Below the pieces are notes generated by a model. It searched no databases. It saw nothing but the letters and a program-made list of their open reading frames with translations, and was not told where the DNA came from. A program made the translations under genes and the position numbers. A DNA stretch of 64,000 nucleotides from Flavivirga abyssicola (GTDB lineage Bacteria > Bacteroidota > Bacteroidia > Flavobacteriales > Flavobacteriaceae): assembly GCF_030540775.2 (NCBI RefSeq), contig NZ_CP141266.1:523501-587500 (forward strand), given 5' to 3'. Shown here piece after piece: positions 53,064 to 60,089 of the stretch. How positions within the stretch are numbered: position 1 is the stretch's first letter; each line of letters starts with the position of its first letter.

Positions 53064-54017
53064 TTATTTCTTAAAATTTAAATTTACTTGTTTTGCTCTT
53101 GTATTTATAAGCTCTAATACTGTTTCCTTCATATCCTCACTTAAAAAACTATTGTTTATTAGTTGTGTCCAATTTTGCATGCCTTTTTCTATCCTATTCC
53201 AAAGGTTTTCTATTGCCTTTTCAGGAATATGTGCTTTGGCCATAACCTCATTAAAATCTTTTCGTTTTAACTTTCTTTTTTTACCATTAAGATTTAGGGC
53301 CAATTCTTCCGGGTCATCGGGGATTAATAATTTTACTGCTACCATATCATAAGCTGGTGCTAACTGATATTGGTTGTTTTTAAGGGCTATTAGTGAAAAG
53401 TTCTTTAAGTGCATATCGTTATTTCCGATAAGAAAGGACACGATTACTTGCTGGTAAAACTTTACTACTTCCAACAGCGGGTTTTGTGCATAAGTTATTA
53501 TTCCTTTTGCTATCTGTTCATACGAGCCACGGTATTTGTGCTCTGTTAAGCGCTCGGTAAATTGACACGCATCTTCCATTGGGTGTTTTTCATCTTTAGT
53601 AGTTCGGTCTATGCGCCTTGTTAAATATGCTAACTCTCCACTTTTCATTGGTATCAATAAAAATGGTACTGTATCAATACCGCATGCCTGTGTTAGTAAC
53701 ATTGATAATGCTTCTATCTCTGGCATTTGAGGATATAATTCAAAAGGTGGTTTTAGAATGTATCTACCATTTAATGCTCCCACAATGGTTAATCTATTCT
53801 TATCTTCCCCTCCGGTAAACCCTAATGATAATTTTGGTTGCACTCCAGTCACTATGACCCGTTGTACTATATTTTCTTTTGCCAATTCTACTATTTTGGA
53901 AAGCTCATAGTCTAACTCCAGGACAGGTGTATCTTCTTGCCAAAATGTTTTTAAGCAACTTTCGTGGTACTTTAAATTACCTTCCAACACTTTATTACAG
54001 GCTAAACAGTAGCTCAT
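53064..54017 (-). CDS. HipA C-terminal kinase (HipT-like toxin)
   Basis: 317 residues from the ATG at 54017, which overlaps the previous stop by four bases (ATGA); a longer start at 54101 overlaps it by 88. N-terminal zinc-like CLACNKVLEGNLKYHESC is common in Bacteroidota HipA. Kinase features: VTGVQPKLSLGF loop, GRYILKPP, FLIGNNDMHLKNFSLI (catalytic Asp and Asn) and LAPAYDMVA (Mg-binding Asp). In E. coli HipA the loop holds an autophosphorylated Ser; by my alignment (VIVTGVQ against ISVAGAQ) the residue here is Ile. It probably phosphorylates a tRNA synthetase or similar target. Subdomain 1 is encoded separately by the gene before it. Confidence 0.9.
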   Translation of the reverse strand: MSYCLACNKVLEGNLKYHESCLKTFWQEDTPVLELDYELSKIVELAKENIVQRVIVTGVQPKLSLGFTGGEDKNRLTIVGALNGRYILKPPFELYPQMPEIEALSMLLTQACGIDTVPFLLIPMKSGELAYLTRRIDRTTKDEKHPMEDACQFTERLTEHKYRGSYEQIAKGIITYAQNPLLEVVKFYQQVIVSFLIGNNDMHLKNFSLIALKNNQYQLAPAYDMVAVKLLIPDDPEELALNLNGKKRKLKRKDFNEVMAKAHIPEKAIENLWNRIEKGMQNWTQLINNSFLSEDMKETVLELINTRAKQVNLNFKK

Positions 54018-54328
54018 ATACTTCTTACACTTATATTCCCTATACAATCCCGACAGATTGTTAGTAACAGCCCCATACGATCCCGTGGGTTTATTTTCCA
54101 ATTTTTATGTGCTATGTCCAACAACCATCCTTCTGGTATGAGACCGTCAAAAAAAGGAAATAAATTTTCTGAATGAAATGGGTCTTTTTGTAATGGCAAG
54201 GTCAACGACACCGGTAATGCTTTTTCTTGCTCTAAATACTCTTTCTGGTAATTAAAGTGATAGCCGTTATCGTCTTCAGTCAATATTCCTGACAATTGAT
54301 TATTCACCCAAATTTCTCCTTGTCTCAT
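54014..54328 (-). CDS. HipA N-terminal subdomain protein (HipS-like)
   Basis: 104 residues from the ATG at 54328 (the frame also has an adjacent GTG). GEIWVNNQLSGILTEDDNGYHFNYQKEYLE and LFPFFDGLIPEGWLL, DRMGLLLTICRDCIGNISV are the couple_hipA subdomain normally fused to the kinase. Here it ends with its own TGA and the kinase starts with an ATGA overlap, so it is a separate protein. In the E. coli HipBST system this small protein is the antitoxin. Its start overlaps hipB by 29 bases. That it is antitoxic here is inference. Confidence 0.88.
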   Translation of the reverse strand: MRQGEIWVNNQLSGILTEDDNGYHFNYQKEYLEQEKALPVSLTLPLQKDPFHSENLFPFFDGLIPEGWLLDIAHKNWKINPRDRMGLLLTICRDCIGNISVRSI

Positions 54329-54542
54329 CACTTATAGGTGTTGGCGTTAATGTATGCCCAAAAAACAACAATATTTGGTTGATTTTATCTGTCATTAAAT
54401 TGGGTTTTCCTTGTTCTAACTCGCGTACAAAACGAACTCCTACACCTGTTATATCTGCTAATTCTATTTGGGTTAGGTTTGATTTTTTGCGTCTATTACG
54501 TACAAAGTCTGCTATTGCATTATTTCTATTCCACTCTTGCAT
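54300..54542 (-). CDS. HipB-like helix-turn-helix regulator
   Basis: 80 residues, a Cro/C1-type domain: FVRNRRKKSNLTQIELADITGVGVRFVRELEQGKPNLMTDKINQILLFFGHTL. It is the first gene of the leftward operon hipB-hipS-hipT-hsdM-hsdS-ATPase-HNH-HNH. The three palindromic boxes at 54545-54564, 54586-54605 and 54626-54645 just upstream are the expected binding sites, analogous to HipB operators. As a regulator it would control both the toxin module and the methylase/nuclease genes, if they share one message. Confidence 0.9.
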   Translation of the reverse strand: MQEWNRNNAIADFVRNRRKKSNLTQIELADITGVGVRFVRELEQGKPNLMTDKINQILLFFGHTLTPTPISDETRRNLGE

Positions 54543-54544
54543 AG

Positions 54545-54645
54545 TTATACCTTTACGGGTACAATATAATGAATTTACATTAACATTATACCTTTTTGGG
54601 TATAATTTATATTAAAAACATATTTTTATACCCTTTTGGGTGTAA
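54545..54645. promoter_or_regulatory. Three 20-base palindromic operators upstream of hipB
   Basis: Box 1 (54545-54564), box 2 (54586-54605, a perfect TTATACC-N6-GGTATAA) and box 3 (54626-54645, TTATACCC-N4-GGGTGTAA) are spaced 41 and 40 bases apart, about four helical turns. Box 1 is next to the hipB start codon, so a bound repressor would cover the leader. Binding by HipB is inferred. Confidence 0.7.
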
Positions 54646-54649
54646 TTTA

Positions 54650-54692
54650 AAATAAGAGATTGCCACGCTTCGCTCTCAATGACACGAAACAT
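54650..54692. repeat. Short intergenic repeat (AAGAGATTGCCACGCTTCG...TCAATGACACG)
   Basis: AGAGATTGCCACGCTTCGCTCTCAATGACACGA belongs to the same short-repeat family as 37314-37360 and 59765-59812. It follows the third hip operator. Confidence 0.45.
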
Positions 54693-54775
54693 TAAACTTT
54701 GACAAATTTTACATTTTTTGCCAAAGTTTAATTTGGTGTTTTTGTATAGATTTGTCGGTGTTGTGTCGGTGTTGT

Positions 54776-54828
54776 CATTCATTTTATCAACACTTTCTTT
54801 ATCAAAAGCGATTAAGTTCAACTCCATC
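54776..54828 (-). pseudogene. Remnant of the 3' end of a DnaC-like gene, copy C
   Basis: Reading leftwards it encodes ELNLIAFDKESVDK, matching the C-terminus of the intact DnaC-like protein at 58380-59042 (FNLIAFDKKSVDKRN). Nothing of the ATPase upstream is left. The frame runs on to 54612 through the short repeat. It marks one end of a cargo segment. Confidence 0.7.
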
Positions 54829-54906
54829 AAAATTTTGGTTTGGTTACCATTTTATTGATAAAAACTAGAATTGGTTCAATTTTAAGTAAAGTAAAAGCAG
54901 TAAACT

Positions 54907-55416
54907 TTACAAAACATAAGCACTACATTTCATTTTTATTTCTTCAAGAGCCATAAGAACTTCTTTTAAGTCAAGCGTTTCATTACGAAATGTCAATATT
55001 CTATCAACTTGATTATATGCTCTTTGATAAAATTTTGGAATTTGCCACTTTTCAGGTTTAAAAGGGTTGAAAGCCAGGTCAACAAAACTAATACTCGATT
55101 GCCCCTCAAATAAACTTTCGATACGTTCGTCATAATGTTCAAAATGATTTCGAAGATTTCTATCAGCAATAATATTGTTTTCATCTATGCACAATAATTC
55201 CCTTAACTTTTTACCTCTTTTTTTACTTTTTTTCGATATTGGCCAAAGTATTTTGGAAACATTTCCTGTTGCCACAAGTATAGATTGAATTGAACACCAA
55301 ACTTCTATGTGATCAAAATTTCCAGGATCTGTTGGTAAGCGATTTGCTGCTCGTTGTGCAATTTTTACCTGAAAAACTATTTCGCTTAAATAAACTGAAT
55401 AGGCAAACTCTTTCAT
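54907..55416 (-). CDS. HEPN-like protein, unknown function
   Basis: 169 residues, helical, no signal. The stretch DRNLRNHFEHYDERIE contains an R-x4-H arrangement (RNHFEH, about residues 88-93) as in HEPN ribonuclease domains. The rest (AQRAANRLPTDPGNFDHIEVWCSIQSILVATGNVSKILW) does not name a family I know. HEPN proteins are often toxins or RNA-cleaving effectors of defence systems. No obvious nucleotidyltransferase (MNT) partner is next to it. It is alone between two DnaC 3' remnants. Confidence 0.65.
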   Translation of the reverse strand: MKEFAYSVYLSEIVFQVKIAQRAANRLPTDPGNFDHIEVWCSIQSILVATGNVSKILWPISKKSKKRGKKLRELLCIDENNIIADRNLRNHFEHYDERIESLFEGQSSISFVDLAFNPFKPEKWQIPKFYQRAYNQVDRILTFRNETLDLKEVLMALEEIKMKCSAYVL

Positions 55417-55458
55417 GAAAATTTATAAAAAAATTGATACCGTTAAAATTAATTAAAT

Positions 55459-55560
55459 TAACTACGCTTATCTACACTTTCTTTGTTGAAGGCTATTAGG
55501 TTGAAGAGTTGGCGTAGTGCTTTTCTTGTTCTTGGGCGTTTAAGATTGGTTTGGTGGTTT
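55459..55560 (-). pseudogene. Remnant of the 3' end of a DnaC-like gene, copy B
   Basis: Reading leftwards it encodes RKALRQLFNLIAFNKESVDKRS and a stop, close to the C-terminus of the intact copy at 58380-59042 (RMRQLFNLIAFDKKSVDKRN). The Walker region is missing. It separates the HEPN-like gene from the AraC/tenA cargo. Confidence 0.75.
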
Positions 55561-55632
55561 TTGTAAATAAGCACAAACCTTTCGATTTGCACTTATTAAC
55601 TATGTTTTCTGCACGTTGTAGTACACCGTTTT

Positions 55633-56553
55633 TTATTCAACTGGGATATGCAAATCAACAATGAATTTGTTCTCTGGATGTTCTCTGTAATCATTATGAT
55701 AAATTTCAAATGGATTTTCAGGACTTTTCTTGTATCCATTCTCGTTCATCCAAATAAAGAGGCTTGTCCAAGACTTTTCAAATTCGGTAGGTGTTATTAC
55801 AAAACGACCAACGATACATTTACTTTCATTGATTGTCAACTTATTAATTTCACCTTCTGCTTTAAAAGGTTCATTAGTTGTCAAGAAAATACTCATACGA
55901 ACCTTGTCAGGCGCAGTAACTTTGAAACTATCGTAGAAAATTCTACCCATTTTATTTTCTGAGTTTTTGAATAAGCCTTTAGTTATAGCCCATTTTGCGA
56001 GCTTTTCAAACACTTTTTCAATTCCGTTTACTCCAACATGAGTTACTCCTGCAAGATTTAATTTAGGTGTTTGTTTAATTTCAATTTTTGCATTCATTTT
56101 TGTCCATTTTTTTAGATTATCAATGATGCAAATGTATTTTTCATAGTCAGGATATTCTTGTCCGTTCTTGCTTTTAAGTTGACGTATCTTGCTATGTCGA
56201 TTTGGGTTTTCCCTTTTGAATGCTGTTGGACTTACTCCAAAATACTTTTTAAAAGTTCTTGAATATGATGAATTATCGCTAAATCCGTATTTGTGAGCTA
56301 ATTCTGTTGTGGTAATGTTCTTATGTAATAAATCTAAAGCTGACTTTTCAATTTTTCGTCTTGTTACATATCCATTCAGAGTTTCTCCTGTAACAAATTT
56401 GAAAACTCGATGAAAATGAAATGGTGAGAAAAAAGCAATTCCCGAAACTGTTTTCAATGATAAATCCGATTCCAAGTTTTCGTCGATGAATTCAAAAACT
56501 CGATTAATTCTATTTTTATAATCGGTTTCTATTTCTTTATCCAATATTTTCAT
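55633..56553 (-). CDS. AraC-family regulator with GyrI-like ligand domain
   Basis: 306 residues. An N-terminal AraC DNA-binding domain (INRVFEFIDENLESDLSLKTVSGIAFFSPFHFHRVFKFVTGETLNGYVTRRK... with HKYGFSDNSSYSRTFKKYFGVSPTAFK) is followed by a GyrI-like/AraC effector-binding domain (about 155-306, with NLAGVTHVGVNGIEKVFEKLAKWA and YHNDYREHPENKFIVDLHIPV). This resembles the Rob or multidrug-regulator layout and would sense a small hydrophobic ligand. It is transcribed away from the tenA unit. Its target genes are not evident. Confidence 0.9.
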   Translation of the reverse strand: MKILDKEIETDYKNRINRVFEFIDENLESDLSLKTVSGIAFFSPFHFHRVFKFVTGETLNGYVTRRKIEKSALDLLHKNITTTELAHKYGFSDNSSYSRTFKKYFGVSPTAFKRENPNRHSKIRQLKSKNGQEYPDYEKYICIIDNLKKWTKMNAKIEIKQTPKLNLAGVTHVGVNGIEKVFEKLAKWAITKGLFKNSENKMGRIFYDSFKVTAPDKVRMSIFLTTNEPFKAEGEINKLTINESKCIVGRFVITPTEFEKSWTSLFIWMNENGYKKSPENPFEIYHNDYREHPENKFIVDLHIPVE

Positions 56554-56795
56554 TTGTGGTCAAATGCTGTACAACGTTTAGCATATGAAAAGTAGGGCAA
56601 TTGATAAGCACTTATTTTCGGTTTTGTACTTAGCCATATTTTTCATTTTATTTTTATCTTTTCACTAAAATACAAATTAAAAATATAGCGGACTTTGTTA
56701 ATATTCACTGACTTTTCGGTTTAGCAAAAACGCCCTATGTTTTTTATACATCTTCGTTGTACACATTATTTCTATTCAATTTACTTAACAAATAC

Positions 56796-56803
56796 TATAT
56801 TTG
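56796..56803 (+). promoter_or_regulatory. -7 promoter element (TATATTTG) of the TPP-riboswitch transcript
   Basis: TATATTTG fits TAnnTTTG exactly and lies 8 bases before the first conserved base of the riboswitch at 56811, the correct place for a start site near 56809. Confidence 0.6.
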
Positions 56804-56810
56804 TCAAGCT

Positions 56811-56885
56811 TTAGGGGTATTCTATATAAGAATTGAGAGAGTCCCTTTGAACCTGATATGGTTAACACTATCGTAGGGAAAAGTC
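56811..56885 (+). promoter_or_regulatory. TPP (thiamine pyrophosphate) riboswitch
   Basis: The conserved pieces appear in order: TTAGGGGT, GAGAGAGTCCCTTTGAACCTGAT and ATGGTTAACACTATCGTAGGGAA (pyrophosphate-binding and pyrimidine-binding junctions). The structure is complete, though the P3 side is short. It controls the downstream tenA and HAD genes. When TPP binds, expression should fall. Confidence 0.93.
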
Positions 56886-56928
56886 TAGTAATTAATAAGA
56901 GAGAACTTCCTCTTTTATTAATCAGACC
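56883..56928 (+). promoter_or_regulatory. Candidate expression-platform hairpin of the riboswitch
   Basis: GTCTAGTAATTAATAAGAGAG (56883-56903) pairs with a later GTCTGATTAATAAAAGAG complement near 56911-56928. A short T-rich tract follows at 56940. It could act as a terminator in the TPP-bound state, although no long T run is directly behind it. Confidence 0.4.
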
Positions 56929-56967
56929 TATCTATCCATATTTTTATTAAATTAAATTATATAAAAT

Positions 56968-57630
56968 ATGACTTGGTCAGATAAATCTTGGGAAACAATT
57001 AAGCCTATTTTTAACTCAATTTTAAAAATGTCTTTTATTCAGGAATTGATGAATGGAAATTTAAATAAAGAAAAATTTAAGTTTTATATGCAACAAGATT
57101 CTAAATATTTAGAAAATTTCGGAAAAACTTTATCCTTGTTGGCATCAAAAAGTTATGATGTCAAAGAGACAATATCTCTTATACATTTTGCTGAAACTGC
57201 TATTATAGCTGAAAGAGAATTACACGAGTTCTATTTCAAAGATTTTAATATTGTTCCGTCAAATGTTATTGAGCCTGTAATTCATCATTATACAAGTCAT
57301 ATCAAAGCTGTTTCTTCATTCGAATCAGTTGAGATTGGAATGGCATCAGTATTACCTTGCTTTTGGATTTATAAAAAAGTTGGGGAATATATCTATGAAA
57401 ATCAGAAAAGTAAAAATAACCCGTATCAAAAATGGATTGATACATATGCAGGTAATGACTTTGATTTAGTTGTTAAAGAGGCTATTGACATTTGCGATAA
57501 TTTTGCTTTAAATGCATCGACAAAAATTCAAGCTCGTATGACAGAAGTTTTCATTACATCTACAAGATTGGAATTTGAGTTTTGGGATTCATCATATCAA
57601 ATAAAAAAATGGAAAAAGTTTAAAAAATGA
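56968..57630 (+). CDS. tenA: TenA-family thiaminase II / aminopyrimidine aminohydrolase
   Basis: 220 residues, all-helical TenA fold. KFYMQQDSKYLENF (Asp of the binding site), LHEFYFKDF, SVLPCFWIYKKVGE with the conserved Cys nucleophile, and RLEFEFWDSSY with the catalytic Glu near the C-terminus. TenA converts the degradation product of thiamine, aminomethyl-HMP, to HMP for salvage. A TPP riboswitch precedes it, which agrees strongly. The next gene overlaps its stop by four bases. Confidence 0.94.
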   Translation: MTWSDKSWETIKPIFNSILKMSFIQELMNGNLNKEKFKFYMQQDSKYLENFGKTLSLLASKSYDVKETISLIHFAETAIIAERELHEFYFKDFNIVPSNVIEPVIHHYTSHIKAVSSFESVEIGMASVLPCFWIYKKVGEYIYENQKSKNNPYQKWIDTYAGNDFDLVVKEAIDICDNFALNASTKIQARMTEVFITSTRLEFEFWDSSYQIKKWKKFKK

Positions 57631-58289
57631 GAGAAGAAATAAAAGCGGTGATTTTTGATATGGATGGTGTTTTGATTGATTCTGAACCTTTCTGGGAAAT
57701 TGCAGAAAAAAAAGTTTTTGGTTCATTAGGTGTAAGCTTAACACCTGAATTATGTAATCAAACAAAATTTATGACCACCAATGAAGTTACTAAATTTTGG
57801 TACCGTCATTATCAATGGGAAGGTAAATCATTTCAAGATGTTCAAAACGAAGTTATTGAATGCGTGAAATTGCTGATTAAAAAAGAAGGGAAAGAAATTA
57901 AGGGAATAAAAGGTCTTTTGAAATTTATAAAAACTAAAGGATTTAAAATAGGACTCGCAACAAATGCACCATATGAGCTAATTCCAATAGTTCTTGAAAA
58001 ATTAAATATATCTGATTATTTTGATTTTTTTACATCTGCCGAATTTGAAAAAATGGGTAAACCAAATCCAGCAGTTTATTTGTCCGTTGCTAAAAATCTG
58101 AAAATCAATCCCAAAAACTGTGTTGTTTTTGAAGATTCTTATTCTGGCTTATTATCAGCAAAAAGTGCAGGAATGAAAACTGTGGCATATCGTCCAAAAA
58201 AAGAAAATTTAATAATGAAAGAAAAAATTGAAGATTTCGTAATTCATTCATTTTCGAATCTAAATTCAATAAGTAGAATTTTCAATTAG
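57627..58289 (+). CDS. HAD phosphatase co-transcribed with tenA, probable thiamine-related phosphatase
   Basis: 220 residues. VIFDMDGVLIDSEPFW (nucleophile), ATNAPYELI (motif II), KMGKPNPAVYLSVAKNL (Lys) and VVFEDSYSGLLSAKSAGMKT (acids). It resembles hexitol or 2-deoxyglucose-6-phosphate phosphatases (HxpB/YniC-like). Because its ATG overlaps the tenA stop (ATGA) under a TPP riboswitch, a role dephosphorylating HMP-P or thiamine monophosphate is plausible; this is inference from context. Confidence 0.87.
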   Translation: MREEIKAVIFDMDGVLIDSEPFWEIAEKKVFGSLGVSLTPELCNQTKFMTTNEVTKFWYRHYQWEGKSFQDVQNEVIECVKLLIKKEGKEIKGIKGLLKFIKTKGFKIGLATNAPYELIPIVLEKLNISDYFDFFTSAEFEKMGKPNPAVYLSVAKNLKINPKNCVVFEDSYSGLLSAKSAGMKTVAYRPKKENLIMKEKIEDFVIHSFSNLNSISRIFN

Positions 58290-58379
58290 TGACGGATGTT
58301 TTTTTATATTGTGTACAACAATTAGATAAACACAATTGTGCTTATTTCAGTTATATTTATTTCGTTAAAATTAGATAAA

Positions 58380-59042
58380 TCAATTTCTTTTATCTACACT
58401 CTTTTTATCAAAAGCAATTAAATTAAATAGCTGGCGCATTCTGGAGCGAACCCGATTTCCATATTTATCTTCTAATTCTTGCGCATTTAGATTAGTAGTT
58501 GCATGAGTTTTAATATTGCTTTTTAAAAATAAATCGTAGCGGGATAAGAGAATTTCTCCCATAACGTTACAATCTTTCCCAAAATGACGCCCAGTTGTTT
58601 CTACTCCTAAATCATCAAAGCAATAAAAGCTACTATTGCCATATTCTTCAATAGTTTTATAACCAATATTATTAAAAGTAAATGTTATATTTCTTGCAGG
58701 AATAACTTCATACGGTTTTATATGAGGCACTATATGGCGTAATAATTTCATTAAACTTGTTTTACCACATCCTACTGGACCAGATAATAAAATTCCCTTG
58801 TTAGGATTTATTTCTAATTTTTTGCAAGCTTCGAAATCACGAATAAAATAAACACAAAGCTTGTAAAGAATCACCTCATCTTCTTCATAAATCTTAAACT
58901 TTTTACCAAATAATAGTTTTCCTTTGAAATCTAAGTATATTAATATTTTCTTGAAATCGTATGAGATGCTATTATCTTTAAATTCTCCTAATCGATATTG
59001 GACACTTCCTTCTTGTATGATATGTGGTTGTATGTTATTCAT
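58380..59042 (-). CDS. DnaC/IstB-like ATP-binding protein of an integrative element
   Basis: 220 residues. Walker A GPVGCGKTSLMKLLRHI near residue 93, Walker B FYCFDDLGVE, sensor region ATTNLNAQELEDKYGNRVRSRMRQLFNLIAFDKKSVDKRN. These are helicase-loader type ATPases found next to replication genes in Bacteroidota mobile elements. Its 3' end occurs again as broken copies at 55459-55560 and 54776-54828, see those entries. It follows the DNA-binding gene upstream by 48 bases. It loads a helicase at an element origin, by family analogy. Confidence 0.87.
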   Translation of the reverse strand: MNNIQPHIIQEGSVQYRLGEFKDNSISYDFKKILIYLDFKGKLLFGKKFKIYEEDEVILYKLCVYFIRDFEACKKLEINPNKGILLSGPVGCGKTSLMKLLRHIVPHIKPYEVIPARNITFTFNNIGYKTIEEYGNSSFYCFDDLGVETTGRHFGKDCNVMGEILLSRYDLFLKSNIKTHATTNLNAQELEDKYGNRVRSRMRQLFNLIAFDKKSVDKRN

Positions 59043-59090
59043 AGTTTTAGATGATGAGATACTGAAACAAGTTCAGTATGAGGCAAAGCG

Positions 59091-59768
59091 TTATAAAGGC
59101 TCATTGTAGTTTTTATTTTTACTAGTCTTAAGGTTGTCTTGATTCTGAGACCTTTCGACTGCGCTCAAGGTGACATTAGTTTTCTTTTTTATTTCTTCAG
59201 CTTTTAGTATCCAATTTTTAGCTGTTGCTTGCCAGTTGACAATTTTTGTTTTACCACCTACTTTCCAACCTATGCCATCATAATGATTGAAGAATTTTTG
59301 AGCTTCAATTATTGGCCAGTTTTCTTTTTTAAAAAAATCAATAACTTCAATTTCATTTTTAGGCTGGTCTAGTTTATTGATGTTTTTATTAGTTTGTATA
59401 TGTTTATTAATAGATACCAGTGCTTGTCCATTTTTAGGACTGTATGTGTCCACTACTTGTTCAGAGCTTGTCTCAAAATTGAACATCTTAATTTTACTAC
59501 CCTTAAATGGATTGTGTGATGGATAGTAAATGATATATTTCCAATGATTTAGCTCTTTAATACACTTATGATATGTAGACTTGGAACCTATCTTTGAAAA
59601 GCTCATAACTTCTTCTCGATTGATATAGAATTCTTCCATAAATCGATTACTATTCCAAATTTGAAATAGTGCTACATATAGACTAATATGTGTTGGATTT
59701 AAACGACCATCTTTTGAGAATTGAAGAAATACACCTTTTAGGTGTAATATGTAGTTGACATTGTTCAT
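59091..59768 (-). CDS. Replication-type protein of the element with repeat-derived C-terminus
   Basis: 225 residues. The N-terminal part looks like a winged-helix (LHLKGVFLQFSKDGRLNPTHISLYVALFQIWN, YINREEVMSFSKIGSKSTYHKCIKELNHWKYI), common in replication-associated proteins of Bacteroidota elements. The middle (IEVIDFFKKENWPIIEAQKFFNHYDGIGWKVGGKTKIVNWQATAKNWI) is helical. The tail NVTLSAVERSQNQDN derives from a short intergenic repeat (59146-59176) that has become coding. It is encoded just before the DnaC-like gene and probably works with it. Confidence 0.75.
   Translation of the reverse strand: MNNVNYILHLKGVFLQFSKDGRLNPTHISLYVALFQIWNSNRFMEEFYINREEVMSFSKIGSKSTYHKCIKELNHWKYIIYYPSHNPFKGSKIKMFNFETSSEQVVDTYSPKNGQALVSINKHIQTNKNINKLDQPKNEIEVIDFFKKENWPIIEAQKFFNHYDGIGWKVGGKTKIVNWQATAKNWILKAEEIKKKTNVTLSAVERSQNQDNLKTSKNKNYNEPL
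59146..59176. repeat. Intergenic-type repeat captured inside a coding region
   Basis: ACCTTTCGACTGCGCTCAAGGTGACATT is a familiar short repeat of flavobacterial intergenic DNA. Here it lies within the 3' part of the 59091-59768 gene and encodes VTLSAVERS. Confidence 0.5.
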
Positions 59769-59812
59769 GATGGAAAGATTGCCACGTCGTTGCCTCCTCG
59801 CAATGACATTTT
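59765..59812. repeat. Short intergenic repeat (GATTGCCACG...GCAATGACA)
   Basis: AGATTGCCACGTCGTTGCCTCCTCGCAATGACATT fills the 42-base gap between two element genes and matches the family seen at 54650-54692. Confidence 0.45.
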
Positions 59813-60089
59813 AGAATTTGTTATGAATACGGTTGTCTTCCATTACTTGTTGAATTTCTTCATAATCATAATAAATAACTCCTCCTACCTTTGTGTATGG
59901 TAATGTGCCATTAATACGGAGGTTTTGTAATGTTCCTGGTGAAATACTTAATAAGTCGCGAACTTCTGGAGACTTTAACCATTTTTTAGGAGCAAAGCCT
60001 GATTGGTGGTTTATGATTGCTTTAATATCTTCTAACAATTCATGTTTAAATTCGTGAAGATCTTCTGTTGTAATAATTGTTGCTGCCAT
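59811..60089 (-). CDS. Excisionase-type MerR-like HTH protein
   Basis: 92 residues. KKWLKSPEVRDLLSISPGTLQNLRINGTLPYTKVGGVIYYDYEEI is the HTH_17 type seen in Bacteroidota excisionase or element-regulator proteins. A helical N-terminus (DLHEFKHELLEDIKAIIN) precedes it. Such genes lie beside the replication genes in conjugative transposons and genomic islands. No integrase gene is nearby in the window. Confidence 0.85.
   Translation of the reverse strand: MAATIITTEDLHEFKHELLEDIKAIINHQSGFAPKKWLKSPEVRDLLSISPGTLQNLRINGTLPYTKVGGVIYYDYEEIQQVMEDNRIHNKF

Noticed and set aside
54612-54830. A 72-residue coding gene on the minus strand
   Set aside because: Its only recognisable part is the tail of the DnaC-like gene; the rest runs through an intergenic repeat, so it is treated as a remnant.
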